A stretch of DNA of 64,000 bases from positions 310,001 to 374,000 of the forward strand of contig CAVQUF010000004.1 in the NCBI GenBank assembly GCA_963716865.1. The letters run 5' to 3'. Positions 26,517 to 36,396 of this stretch are shown here, in pieces. A program made the translations under genes and the position numbers. The DNA is from AC-32 sp963716865 (GTDB lineage: Bacteria; Actinomycetota; Thermoleophilia; Gaiellales; Gaiellaceae). A model generated the notes under the pieces. It was not told the origin of the DNA and made no database searches. It saw nothing but the letters and a program-made list of their open reading frames with translations. How positions within the stretch are numbered: the first letter of the stretch is position 1; the number at the start of each line of letters is the position of its first letter.

Positions 26517-26524
<8 letters not shown>
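25262..26524 (-). CDS. aceA: isocitrate lyase
   Basis: A 420-residue isocitrate lyase with the active-site signature KKCGHLGGKVLVP. It also has the substrate and metal loops WLAPIVADAEAGFGG, LVARTDALSA and YNCSPSFNW. It cleaves isocitrate to succinate and glyoxylate, the first step of the glyoxylate shunt. I chose the ATG at MVDGSANG (8-bp overlap with malate synthase) over an in-frame start 18 bp upstream. Together with malate synthase it allows growth on acetate or fatty acids. Confidence 0.95.
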
Positions 26525-28112
<1,588 letters not shown>

Positions 28113-28118
28113 GGGCGC

Positions 28119-28310
28119 CTACTCGTTCTCGTGGTCGCGCTCGCAGAACTCCGGACAGGTGCACGGAGCCGACTCGGCGGCGGTGACGACATAGCGAGAG
28201 TGCCCGTTGGGCCGCGCGCCGGAGGCCGGGATCCGCAGAGGCGTGCTGCCGTTCCCGTTTCTGTCCAGCAGCCGCTCCCGGCCTCGCAGTCTTGAAAGCA
28301 AGCGCGTCAC
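28119..28310 (-). CDS. small protein with C-terminal CxCPxxC tail
   Basis: A 63-residue protein with a basic N-terminal half (MTRLLSRLRGRERLLDRNG) and a C-terminal CTCPEFCERDHENE containing three cysteines, a His and acidic residues, suggestive of metal or Fe-S binding. It starts at GTG 6 bp upstream of malate synthase in what would be the first position of the glyoxylate operon. The ribosome site is weak. I recognise no named family; if real it may be a regulator or redox partner of the operon. Confidence 0.5.
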   Translation of the reverse strand: MTRLLSRLRGRERLLDRNGNGSTPLRIPASGARPNGHSRYVVTAAESAPCTCPEFCERDHENE

Positions 28311-28457
28311 CGCCTCATCGTGTCAGATCTCGGATCCGAAGTCGACCAGTTTACCGGTCTTTACGGACTTTCGTCTAGCAAAGTCTCCCGTATTGGATCC
28401 ATTTTGCCGGTCTCGCTCCTACCCGTACGGGCCGAAGAACTGTGCAACCATCCAGAG
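28311..28457. promoter_or_regulatory. divergent promoter region of glyoxylate operon and NlpC/P60 gene
   Basis: This 147-bp region is markedly AT-richer than its surroundings. It contains the inverted repeat GACTTT-N8-AAAGTC (28366-28385), a plausible operator for the operon's GntR regulator. Exact promoter boxes could not be assigned. Confidence 0.4.
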
Positions 28458-29453
28458 GTGCTTCGACGGGGGCTGGTCATCGGGGTCGCGGTCGTCGCCG
28501 CGCTTGGCATCGTGCCGGCGGCCGACGCCGGGCTCGCGGAGGTGAGAGACGCGCACGGCCGTCTGGTCGGAGACGGCGGGCAGGGAACGTACGGGAGCGT
28601 CACCGACGGCGGCTGGACGCTTCGCTACGAGTACGCCTCACGCAGCATCCGCGGCGTCTCGCTGCAGGGAGTCTCGCTGGCGGGCGGCGCCGTCTACGCG
28701 GAGAGGATCTTCGTGCCGGCCCACGGCCCGCGCGGCGCGCGGGTCAACGGTCTGCGGGTGAACGGCCGCGCGGTCGCCGCACGCCCGAACACGCTCGTCC
28801 CGCTCGGCACCGGGAGCTACCTCGTCGTCCTCCAGGAGGCCGTCGTCCCCGGCGAGGGGAGCGGCCTCGTGGGCCTGCGGCTCGTCGCCGGCGACACGTC
28901 GCTCGGGCTCGAGCCGGGGACGCAGATCCTCGTCGGCCTCGCCAGAGCTTCCCGGCCGCCGCCGCAGCACCGCCAGGCCCATCTCTCCTGGCTTGCGCTC
29001 GGGGTCGGCGGCAACAGCGCGGAGATGGCGCAGGACGCTGTCTTCCCCGAGCTGCTCGGACTGCCGGCCGGCCGGACGACCGGCCTGCGCGCGGTCGCGA
29101 TCGCCGAGCGATACCTCGGCGTGCCGTACCGCTGGGGCGGCGCGGACCCGGTCACCGGCTTCGACTGCTCGGGCTTCACGATGTACGTCTACGCCCAGCT
29201 CGGAGTCCACCTCACGCACTACACCGGCGCCCAGTGGTACGAGGGCGTGCGCGTCCCGCCCGACCAGCTCCAGCCGGGCGACCTCGTCTTCTTCGAGCCG
29301 ACCGCGCGCGGCCCGCAGCACGAGGGGATGTACATCGGCGGCGGCCGCTTCATCCAGGCTCCGCACACCGGCGACGTCGTGAAGATCTCGTCGCTCGACG
29401 AGCCCTCGTACCTGTTCGGCTACGTGGGTGCTGTGAGGCCCGCGGGGTCCTAG
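28458..29453 (+). CDS. secreted NlpC/P60 peptidoglycan hydrolase
   Basis: About 331 residues from the chosen GTG, with a signal peptide (GLVIGVAVVAALGIVPAADA), a beta-rich N-terminal region and a C-terminal NlpC/P60 domain (about residues 205-330). Catalytic residues are visible: Cys in GFDCSGFTMYVY and His in QHEGMYIGGGRF, with a following HTGD. Such enzymes cleave D-Glu-meso-DAP bonds in cell-wall peptides. The frame is open upstream to 28320, but that extension lacks a signal-like start, so I preferred the later GTG. Confidence 0.85.
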   Translation: MLRRGLVIGVAVVAALGIVPAADAGLAEVRDAHGRLVGDGGQGTYGSVTDGGWTLRYEYASRSIRGVSLQGVSLAGGAVYAERIFVPAHGPRGARVNGLRVNGRAVAARPNTLVPLGTGSYLVVLQEAVVPGEGSGLVGLRLVAGDTSLGLEPGTQILVGLARASRPPPQHRQAHLSWLALGVGGNSAEMAQDAVFPELLGLPAGRTTGLRAVAIAERYLGVPYRWGGADPVTGFDCSGFTMYVYAQLGVHLTHYTGAQWYEGVRVPPDQLQPGDLVFFEPTARGPQHEGMYIGGGRFIQAPHTGDVVKISSLDEPSYLFGYVGAVRPAGS

Positions 29454-29471
29454 CCGCGGCGAGGCGGGACC

Positions 29472-30026
29472 ATGCGTTTGGCAACGCCGGCGGCACCTCT
29501 GCTGGCCCTCGTCGCGGTCGCAGCAGGTTGCTCGTCGCAACACCACGGGACGGCCGCCCAGCCCGAGACGTCCTCTACTCCTCCGCGGACGGGCCGGCCG
29601 GACCCCGCTCGGTTCCTCGAGTGGAATCGGCCCGCGAGACGGGTGCAGCTCACGATGCTGGGAGCGCTCGGCTCGTCCAACAACGGCTTCAACTTCGACG
29701 GCTACGGGCGCGGCGAGCTCCTCGCGTCGGTGCCTCGGGGCTGGCGAGTGACGGTCAGGTGCGAGAACCGTGGCTCGCGGCGCATCTCCTGCGCCGTCGT
29801 CCCTGGCGCACGAAGCGCGACGCTCGCCTTCCCCGGGGCCTCGGTCCCGGATCCGCTCCAGGGCCTTCCCCCAGGAGGTAAGGCCCAGTTCTCGTTCAGG
29901 GCCGCGCGAACGGGCTCCTACCGAATCACGAGCCTTGTCCCCGGGCAGGCCGAGGCCCGCATGTTCGCCGTCCTGGTGGTGACACCGGGCGGCCGGCCGT
30001 CGATCAGCGCGCGGCCCGGGCCCTAG
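29472..30026 (+). CDS. sulfocyanin-like lipoprotein without copper ligands
   Basis: A 184-residue lipoprotein: signal sequence with lipobox VAAGC, a short disordered linker, then a cupredoxin-like domain whose GFNFDGYGRGELLASVPRGWRVTV segment resembles sulfocyanins (blue copper electron carriers). The expected ligands are missing: the first His site reads SRRISCAVVPG, and the Cys-His-Met loop reads ITSLVPGQAEARM (Cys to Ser, His to Gln). It therefore probably does not bind type-1 copper. It is convergent with the oxidase cluster and shares a CTAG over both stops. Confidence 0.7.
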   Translation: MRLATPAAPLLALVAVAAGCSSQHHGTAAQPETSSTPPRTGRPDPARFLEWNRPARRVQLTMLGALGSSNNGFNFDGYGRGELLASVPRGWRVTVRCENRGSRRISCAVVPGARSATLAFPGASVPDPLQGLPPGGKAQFSFRAARTGSYRITSLVPGQAEARMFAVLVVTPGGRPSISARPGP

Positions 30027-30157
30027 AGCTCCTCGTCGAACCCGCGGCGGCGGAAGACGACCGCCCAGTAGATGCCGATCACCGCGAGGAGCGCGATCGG
30101 CAACGCCCACGTGAGGATCGCCCCTGTCTGGAAGGAGGCGATCACGACCTGTTCCAT
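30023..30157 (-). CDS. 44-residue single-span oxidase-associated membrane protein
   Basis: A small protein with one membrane span (ILTWALPIALLAVIGIYWAVVF) and a charged C-terminus RRRGFDEEL. It is preceded by an AGAGGAG ribosome site and overlaps ctaG by 16 bp at the end of the oxidase operon. Small single-span subunits are usual in terminal oxidases, so a structural or assembly subunit is the best guess, although no named family is recognised. Confidence 0.65.
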   Translation of the reverse strand: MEQVVIASFQTGAILTWALPIALLAVIGIYWAVVFRRRGFDEEL

Positions 30158-31062
30158 GCGTACTCCTCTCGTTCGACGTCTGGGCCGCTCCGCGGGCGGA
30201 ACGCGTGGCCGTTGTGCCGGGCAAGAAGCGCCGGATCGGGCGTCGGCTCGAGCCAGCGGTAGATGGCCCAGATGATGGCGATCGTGAAGGGGATCGAGCC
30301 GGGAACCCACATGACGCCGGCGGCGAGCTGCTGGTCGACGAGCGCCGAGAACCCTCCCGGCCTGTGGGCGAGCTGCGAGTAGGCGCTGTAGAGAGACGTG
30401 GAGGCGAGGGCGAGCACGATCGCAAGCACCCAGCTCACGAGGAGGGCCGCGGTCAGGTAGGCGGCGCGAGCGCCGTAGGCGAGGCGAGCGCGCACGGGAG
30501 GCGAGTCGATCACCTGGAGCCAGAACAGCATTCCGCCCAGCAGGAAGGTCGCGTGCTCGAGATCGTGAACCACCGCGTGGGAAAGCGTCGCGTCGTAGAG
30601 GACCGGCAGGTGCCACGCGACGAGGAGAACGTTGAAGACGATCCAGGCCGGGATAGGCCGGGAGAGCAGTCTCGCGAGGGCCTTCACCGGGGCGCTCCAG
30701 CGGTCGCGCGCAATGCTCTTCGCGACGGTCCGGCGAAAGTCCAGCGAGAACCCCCGCCAGAGCTGCAACCATGGCGCCGAGTAGACGATCAGCGGCGGCG
30801 CCACCATCAGCAGCAGCAGGTGCTGCGTCATGTGAGCGGCGAAGAGCGTGTCGGAGAGCGGGTCAAGAGGCGTGTCCAGGGCTATGACGATCGTGAGAAG
30901 GCCCGCGTAGAACGCCGCGTCGCGGAGACGGCGCTCCCGCGGGTCGCGACGCCCGGGCGCCGCTCGCCTCGCCCCGCCCAACAAGTAGAGCACTGCAGCG
31001 ATGAGAACGAGGAAGAACGGCGCCTGTATCGGCCAGGCGGCGGGACTCGTCAGGCTCGGCAT
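30142..31062 (-). CDS. ctaG: CtaG-type cytochrome c oxidase assembly membrane protein (caa3 family)
   Basis: A 306-residue protein with about seven membrane spans of the Caa3_CtaG family. Conserved His-rich segments include LFAAHMTQHLLLLMVAPPLIV, AWHLPVLYDATL and VHDLEHATFLLGGMLFW. These proteins are required for assembly of caa3-type oxidase, probably at the CuA or CuB step. It has a strong AGGAGG site and lies directly after the subunit III gene. Confidence 0.9.
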   Translation of the reverse strand: MPSLTSPAAWPIQAPFFLVLIAAVLYLLGGARRAAPGRRDPRERRLRDAAFYAGLLTIVIALDTPLDPLSDTLFAAHMTQHLLLLMVAPPLIVYSAPWLQLWRGFSLDFRRTVAKSIARDRWSAPVKALARLLSRPIPAWIVFNVLLVAWHLPVLYDATLSHAVVHDLEHATFLLGGMLFWLQVIDSPPVRARLAYGARAAYLTAALLVSWVLAIVLALASTSLYSAYSQLAHRPGGFSALVDQQLAAGVMWVPGSIPFTIAIIWAIYRWLEPTPDPALLARHNGHAFRPRSGPDVEREEYAWNRS

Positions 31063-31072
31063 CGGACTCCTC

Positions 31073-31759
31073 CTAGAGGAGGTAGAGGATGACCCAGGCG
31101 ATCACGACGAGCACGGCGAAGTAGATCCAGTAGAACGTCACCGCCTCGAGGCTCGGCGGGACGAGCGAGAGCGGATCCTCGATGTCGTGCGCCGCCCGGT
31201 ACGGGTCGCCCGAAGCTTCACCCGGCTCGGGAGATCCCACCAGGGTCTTCCGGTAGCGGATCGACGAGGCGACCGTCGTCTCGAGCCAGAAGGCGGCGCC
31301 GAGGCCGAAGAGGACGATGAACCCGGTCCAGCCGAAGTAGACGCTGGCGTAGCCGCCCTCGGTGGGGCCGAAGCCGACGGTGAACCAGGCCGCGATCTGC
31401 AGCGCGATGCCGGCGAGCCCGAGCGCGAGAGCCACGGCGCCCTTGGCCCGCCACTGCGAGCGCCGGTCGGCGCGCCGGTCGCGGAGACCGAGCCAGAGCA
31501 CAACCGCACCGAGCACCCACGCGGCGGTTGCGATCGTCCCGAGCGTCCAGGAGGGATCGACGCCTTTCGGCCGCCAGAGATCGTTGCTGTTCAGCGACCG
31601 GAGGTAGAAGTAGGCGAAGACGAAACCGAGGAAGAACATCGCGGTCGCGCTCGCGAGGAGATGCGCGCCCGACGCGAGATTGCGGGCCAGGATCTGAGGG
31701 TCCTCGGCCTCGACGATCTCGTACGTCGACCCTTCGCGGACCCATTCGACCTGGCTCAC
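31073..31759 (-). CDS. ctaE: cytochrome c oxidase subunit III
   Basis: A 228-residue subunit III with five clear membrane spans and the family segments LASATAMFFLGFVFAYFYLR and YWIYFAVLVVIAWVILYLL. It starts at GTG one base after the subunit I stop, so translation is coupled. It is shorter than mitochondrial subunit III (two N-terminal helices missing), as in other bacterial caa3 oxidases. Confidence 0.85.
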   Translation of the reverse strand: MSQVEWVREGSTYEIVEAEDPQILARNLASGAHLLASATAMFFLGFVFAYFYLRSLNSNDLWRPKGVDPSWTLGTIATAAWVLGAVVLWLGLRDRRADRRSQWRAKGAVALALGLAGIALQIAAWFTVGFGPTEGGYASVYFGWTGFIVLFGLGAAFWLETTVASSIRYRKTLVGSPEPGEASGDPYRAAHDIEDPLSLVPPSLEAVTFYWIYFAVLVVIAWVILYLL

Positions 31760-31760
31760 G

Positions 31761-33647
31761 TCAGCTCCCCGTGGCCGGGGCGCCGGCCGGGTGGGCGACC
31801 GGAACGGCTCCGTTGCCGTAACCGTATGGATCGCTATCGAAGGTCGGGATCTGATCGAAGTTCTGGACGGGCACGGGCGAGGGCAGCTGCCATTCGATCG
31901 ACAGCGAGTCCCACGGATTTCGCTCGGCGCGCACGCGTGCGAAGAGCAGCGAGTAGACGAGGTTCCCGAGGAAGACGAGCATCGACAGCCCGAGCACGAA
32001 CGCCGAGACCGAGGCCCAGTCGTTGAGGAACTGCAGGTTGGGCGCATAGGTGACGACGCGCCGCGGCATGCCCTTGAAGCCGACCACGAACAGGGGCAGG
32101 AACGTCGAGTTGAAGGCGATGAACATGCTCCAGAAGTGGATCTTCCCCAGACGCTCGTTCAGCTCCAGACCGGTCATCTTCGGGAGCCAGAAGTAGATCG
32201 CGGCGAAGAACGTGAAGATCAGCCCGCCCATGATCGTGTAGTGGAAGTGCGCCATGACGAAGAAGCTTCCGTGCTCGGTCGTGTCGCTCGGCGTGTCGGA
32301 GTTGAAGATCCCCGAGAGCCCGCCGATCAGGAAGTTGAAGAACCACGCGAGCGCGAAGAGCATCGGCACCGTGAAGCGGATGCTCCCGCGCCAGAGCGTC
32401 ATCAGCCCGCAGAGGAAGGTAAAGCCCGTCGGGATCGAGATGAGCTCGGTCGAGAGCATGTAGAACGGCCTCAGGTTGCTGTTGATGCCGCTCATGAACA
32501 GGTGGTGCTGCCAGACGAGGAAGCTGAGAAGCGTGACCCCCAGCATCCCGGCAACGGCCAGGCGGTAGCCCCACAGCGGCTTGCGCGAGAAGACCGGCAG
32601 GATCTCGAGGAGGACCGCGAATCCGGGTATCGCGAGGATGTACACCTCCGGGTGGCCGAAGAACCAGAACAGGTTCTCGTAGAGGTACTGACTCCCACCC
32701 CCGCTCGCGATGTAGAACGTCGTCTGGGCCGTTCGGTCGAGCAGCGCCATCGCCAGCGCCGCAATCAGTACCGGGGCTGCGAGCAAGTTGAGGATGGACG
32801 TCGCGACGACACCCCAGACGAAGATCGGCAGTCGTGACCAGGTCATTCCCGGCGCCCGCATGGTGACGACCGTCGCGAGCATGTTGAGGCCCAGCAGGCA
32901 CATCGAGACGCCGACGAGCGCGAAGAACATGATGTACGCGTCCATGCCGTAGTTCGCCTGGTCGTTCAGCGGCTCGTAGCCGGTCCAGCCCGTCGGGAAG
33001 CCGCCGAAGAAGACCGTGGTGAGGAGGATCGTGCCGGCGGCCATGAGGAGCCAGAACGTGAACGACTCGATTCTCGGAAACGCCATCCGGCGCGCGCCGA
33101 TCATGATCGGGACGAAGTAGTTCGCGAACGGCCCGAGGATCGCGCTCGTCATCATCCCCATCATCATTGTCCCGTGCAGCCCGACGAGCGTCAGGTAGTT
33201 GCCCGAGTTGAAGACGGGTGTGGGCCGCAGGAGCTCGAAGCGGATGAGCATCGCGTTCAGCCCGCCGACGGCGAAGAACAGCCCGATGCCGAAGAAGTAC
33301 TGGATGCCGACGACCTTGTGGTCGGTGCAGAGCCCGAAGTAGCGCCCGATGCCCTCGGTCTCCTTCTCGCGAAGCGAGGGCGGATAGCCGCGCAGCCGGG
33401 CGAGCGGGTACTGGAGGAAGCCGAGCCCGATCAGGAACCCGACGACGCCGAGGGTGTAGCCCAGGAACACCGAGATGTCGTTCTGGTCGGTGTCGCCGAA
33501 GTACGAGAGGCTGGTCGCGGTGGCGTGCTTGCCGATGTACCAGCCGAGGTACCAGCCGGCGACGCCGAGCACGACGGCCGCGAGCAGGTTGAAGCCGAGC
33601 AGCCGACGCCACAGCGGCCGGGGCGAGGCGGTCGAGGCTTCCGTCAT
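31761..33647 (-). CDS. ctaD: cytochrome c oxidase subunit I
   Basis: A 628-residue catalytic subunit. Haem and CuB ligands are visible: LVGLHGTMMMG (low-spin haem), FGHPEVYILAIPGF (His-Tyr cross-link and CuB), QHHLFMSG (CuB) and MAHFHYTIMGG (both haems). About 80 extra N-terminal residues with two membrane spans precede the core. The ATG chosen overlaps the subunit II stop by 4 bp (ATGA); a longer open frame upstream is out of frame with subunit II and was discarded. Confidence 0.95.
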   Translation of the reverse strand: MTEASTASPRPLWRRLLGFNLLAAVVLGVAGWYLGWYIGKHATATSLSYFGDTDQNDISVFLGYTLGVVGFLIGLGFLQYPLARLRGYPPSLREKETEGIGRYFGLCTDHKVVGIQYFFGIGLFFAVGGLNAMLIRFELLRPTPVFNSGNYLTLVGLHGTMMMGMMTSAILGPFANYFVPIMIGARRMAFPRIESFTFWLLMAAGTILLTTVFFGGFPTGWTGYEPLNDQANYGMDAYIMFFALVGVSMCLLGLNMLATVVTMRAPGMTWSRLPIFVWGVVATSILNLLAAPVLIAALAMALLDRTAQTTFYIASGGGSQYLYENLFWFFGHPEVYILAIPGFAVLLEILPVFSRKPLWGYRLAVAGMLGVTLLSFLVWQHHLFMSGINSNLRPFYMLSTELISIPTGFTFLCGLMTLWRGSIRFTVPMLFALAWFFNFLIGGLSGIFNSDTPSDTTEHGSFFVMAHFHYTIMGGLIFTFFAAIYFWLPKMTGLELNERLGKIHFWSMFIAFNSTFLPLFVVGFKGMPRRVVTYAPNLQFLNDWASVSAFVLGLSMLVFLGNLVYSLLFARVRAERNPWDSLSIEWQLPSPVPVQNFDQIPTFDSDPYGYGNGAVPVAHPAGAPATGS

Positions 33648-34501
33648 CCGGCCCTCAGTTGCGGCTCGGGAGTGTAGGTCGTGGAGTACGGGGGCAGGTA
33701 CTTCTGGATGGGGCCGTAGAGCGCCTTTTGCTGCTTGATCCAGGTCGCGAATGCCGGCTGCGGGACCACGTGACCCTGCCCATCGAACATGTAGCCGTGC
33801 CAGAGGCCGCACAGCTCCGAGCAGCGGATGTTGAGGGTCAGCGGCTTCTTCGTCTGGACGTAGACGACGTTGTCGGTTCCCGGGTTCGCGTCGGCCTTCA
33901 CGCCGAGATTGACCGCCCAGAAGGAGTGGATCACGTCGAGCGAGGTGACGTGAAGCCGGATCAGCGTGTCGGCGGGCAGGTAGAGGTGAGGCGTCTCGAG
34001 CCCGCCGTACTTCGGATACCGGTAGGTGAACTCCCATTGCTGGCCAATCACCTGGACGTCCATCGCCTGGTTGTGATTCGACGGCAGGAACGTCGCGCTC
34101 GGCCCCTGGCCGCCGCCCGCCCCGTCCTTCACGAGCTCGTAGGTGCCGAAGGCCGCGAGACACAGAACCGTCACCGAGGTGATCACGATCCACCACAGCT
34201 GCAGGCGCGAGTCGCCCCTGACCGGAGGCCCCTCGAGAGCGGCGTCGCGCTGTCGAAAGACGATCAACGAGTAGCCGAGCATCACGAAGACGAAGACGAT
34301 GATCGGCGCCGACACGCCGATCAGGACCTGGTTGTCGAAGACCTGCCCCTCTGCCTGCACGCTTCCGTTGCCGGGCGGGATCAGGGGCCCGATGACGAAC
34401 GCGGCGATCGGCGTCGCGATCACGCTGAGCACCAGCCAGAGCAGAAGGACGCGGCGTCCGTGGTTGACGTCCCCGCCGGGCTGTGTGTGGGCAATCGTCA
34501 T
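33644..34501 (-). CDS. ctaC: cytochrome c oxidase subunit II
   Basis: A 285-residue subunit with two membrane spans and a C-terminal cupredoxin domain carrying a complete CuA site: His in LDVIHSFW and CSELCGLWHGYM (C-x3-C-x3-H-x2-M). No fused cytochrome c domain is present, so a separate cytochrome such as the di-haem protein at 23.7 kb would donate electrons. Confidence 0.95.
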   Translation of the reverse strand: MTIAHTQPGGDVNHGRRVLLLWLVLSVIATPIAAFVIGPLIPPGNGSVQAEGQVFDNQVLIGVSAPIIVFVFVMLGYSLIVFRQRDAALEGPPVRGDSRLQLWWIVITSVTVLCLAAFGTYELVKDGAGGGQGPSATFLPSNHNQAMDVQVIGQQWEFTYRYPKYGGLETPHLYLPADTLIRLHVTSLDVIHSFWAVNLGVKADANPGTDNVVYVQTKKPLTLNIRCSELCGLWHGYMFDGQGHVVPQPAFATWIKQQKALYGPIQKYLPPYSTTYTPEPQLRAG

Positions 34502-34505
34502 CGCG

Positions 34506-35189
34506 CTAGACGACGTTCACGAAGCCGTCCATGTAGCCGATCGTCTGCATCGGACCGCCGAACCCGAACTGGAACCCCGCGGCGCAGGGGACGAAGCACT
34601 GCCAGCGGTACTTGCCCTTCTTGCCGGTCCGGAAGGTGAACGTGATCGTTCGGTGGGCCATCGACGTCGGATCGCACGGCGCGTAGCCACACTGGTTCTT
34701 GGCGTCGTCCGCGACGCCCGCGAGCGGGACGAGCACCCCGAGCTGCGGGATCGCGAACGTGTGCGAGGCGTCGTCCGGGTTGATCTCCTCGAAGGGCTTT
34801 CCGTCCAGGGTAGGCGACCCGACGAGACCCACAGGACGGGCGAGGAAGGGGTTGCGAAGACCGCTGTTGCCGTCGAACTGGAAGATCTTGACGTGCACGA
34901 CGGCGTGCGCCGGAACAGTCCAGATCGTGCTCCGTTCCCAGGCCCCCGAGGACGGGTTGCGGATCAGGTACGAGACCCAGTCGGGGTTCGGTGAGAGCTG
35001 CGGGCCGACCGCAGCGACGGTCTGGATCGTGATGTTCGCGCTGCCGTGACTCGTCCGCGCGTCGTAGGTGGGAGGCCCGCTCAGCAGCCAGTTCGCGACG
35101 TAGAAGCCGATCAGGATGCCGGCGACGGCGACGCCCAGAGCCACCCCGACGAGCTTCCAGATCACCGCCGGCTGCACCCTTCGCCACAC
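34506..35189 (-). CDS. cupredoxin-like protein resembling oxidase subunit II with altered copper site
   Basis: A 227-residue protein with one N-terminal membrane span and an extracytoplasmic cupredoxin-like domain. It has SHTFAI where CuA proteins have the first His region, and CFVPCAAGFQFGFGGPM where the CuA loop would be. The two cysteines keep C-x3-C spacing, but the His and Met that should follow (C-x3-H-x2-M) are absent. It is the first gene of the oxidase operon, so it may be an accessory subunit or copper-delivery factor. The start is GTG. Confidence 0.7.
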   Translation of the reverse strand: MWRRVQPAVIWKLVGVALGVAVAGILIGFYVANWLLSGPPTYDARTSHGSANITIQTVAAVGPQLSPNPDWVSYLIRNPSSGAWERSTIWTVPAHAVVHVKIFQFDGNSGLRNPFLARPVGLVGSPTLDGKPFEEINPDDASHTFAIPQLGVLVPLAGVADDAKNQCGYAPCDPTSMAHRTITFTFRTGKKGKYRWQCFVPCAAGFQFGFGGPMQTIGYMDGFVNVV

Positions 35190-35310
35190 GGGCAGGCGCC
35201 AACGTGCCTTGCCACTCCCCCGACGCGACCGCGCACCCCGATGAACGAGATCTCCATTGCTCGGCCGGGCGACTATCCCACAGATCGAGAGTCCGCGTCG
35301 GACATCTGTC

Positions 35311-35355
35311 GCCCGCCGAACGGGCGCGCCGCGGCGGGGCGGGCTCAGCCCCGCC
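35311..35355 (-). terminator. GC-rich hairpins downstream of small membrane protein gene
   Basis: GGCGGGGC-N7-GCCCCGCC (35333-35355) is an 8-bp perfect stem beginning 7 bp beyond the stop of the gene at 35362. A smaller stem GCCCG-N5-CGGGC follows at 35311-35325. No U-tract is visible. The 35190-35361 gap holds nothing else I can identify. Confidence 0.45.
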
Positions 35356-35361
35356 TGAGCG

Positions 35362-35526
35362 CTACGCGGCGCGCTCGAACTCGGTGTCTTCTGCGAGCCG
35401 GAGAGGCTGCGGCTCGGCCGCCTTTGAGCCGGCAGCCCGGTGGCCCGTGAACATGACGAGCGCGAGGGCGGCGAGCAGCCAGACCGCGAGGATGCCGTTG
35501 AGGATGATGACTGTCGTTGTGGTCAT
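35362..35526 (-). CDS. 54-residue single-span membrane protein
   Basis: A short protein MTTTTVIILNGILAVWLL... with one membrane span (residues 5-26) and a cytoplasmic tail rich in Ala and Glu (AEPQPLRLAEDTEFERAA). It lies alone between the oxidase operon and the divergent SCO1-like gene and is followed by a GC-rich hairpin. The clean span and coherent codon use support it; the ribosome site is not strong. The function is unknown. Confidence 0.55.
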   Translation of the reverse strand: MTTTTVIILNGILAVWLLAALALVMFTGHRAAGSKAAEPQPLRLAEDTEFERAA

Positions 35527-35631
35527 GCAGGGGATCCTCGCGGGCCGGGCTAAGAGCAGCCTGAGATCTCGCTAAGACCTTCGTGAGAATCTCCTGCGCA
35601 GGCCGCGGTAGACTCGGCTCGGGTACCGCTC

Positions 35632-36336
35632 ATGTCGGCGAATCATCCAAGCGCGGCCTCGCAACCGCGCGAGACGAAGCGGCCGATCTTCTCGGTCTGG
35701 GGATGGATCCTGGTCGCGCTCGTCCTCGGAGTCGCACTCGGAGGAGCCATCGCGCTGCTGCACCAGTCCGGCGGTGGCGCGACCCTCCAGAGCTCGACGC
35801 TTCCCGGCCGGCCGGTCGCAACCTGGGCAGCAGGGGCCCGGCGAGCTCCCGGCTTCCGGCTCGTCGACGACCGGGGCGCACCGATCTCGCTCGATCAGTT
35901 TCGCGGGAAGCCCGTGATCGTCACGTTCATCGACCCCGTCTGCCGGACTCTCTGCCCGCTCGAGGCGAAGGAGTTGAACCGCGCCGTCGCAGCCACCCCG
36001 CCGGCGAGGCGGCCGGTGATCGTCGCCGTCAGCGTGAACCCCTGGGCCCACTCACGCGCGAACTTCCTGCACGACCAGAGGGAGTGGCGTCTCGTGCCGC
36101 AGTGGCGCTGGGCCGCAGGGCGTTACGCGCAACTCGCGCCGGTCTGGAGGAGCTACAAGATCGGCGTGCTGGCGAAGAAGAAGGTGATTGTGGGGGTCAC
36201 GGTGCGCGACGTCTCGCACACCGAGGCCTCGTACGTGCTCGATCGCGACGGCTACGAGCGCGCGCTCTTCCTCTACCCGTTCCGAGGGCGGGACGTGGCA
36301 GCCGTACTGAGCCGGCTATCGAGCAGCCGCTCGTAG
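35632..36336 (+). CDS. SCO1/SenC-like copper chaperone
   Basis: A 234-residue protein with an N-terminal membrane anchor (about residues 23-44) and a thioredoxin-fold domain carrying the SCO motif CRTLC (C-x3-C) in FIDPVCRTLCPLEAKEL. A later His lies in SHTEASYVLDRDG. SCO proteins deliver copper or reduce cysteines for the CuA site of oxidase subunit II, consistent with the adjacent oxidase operon. Confidence 0.88.
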   Translation: MSANHPSAASQPRETKRPIFSVWGWILVALVLGVALGGAIALLHQSGGGATLQSSTLPGRPVATWAAGARRAPGFRLVDDRGAPISLDQFRGKPVIVTFIDPVCRTLCPLEAKELNRAVAATPPARRPVIVAVSVNPWAHSRANFLHDQREWRLVPQWRWAAGRYAQLAPVWRSYKIGVLAKKKVIVGVTVRDVSHTEASYVLDRDGYERALFLYPFRGRDVAAVLSRLSSSRS

Positions 36337-36396
36337 CTTCCGCTCACTCGTCCGAGTTACGCAGCCGCCCGATCGCCACGCCGATATCGGAGGCGA

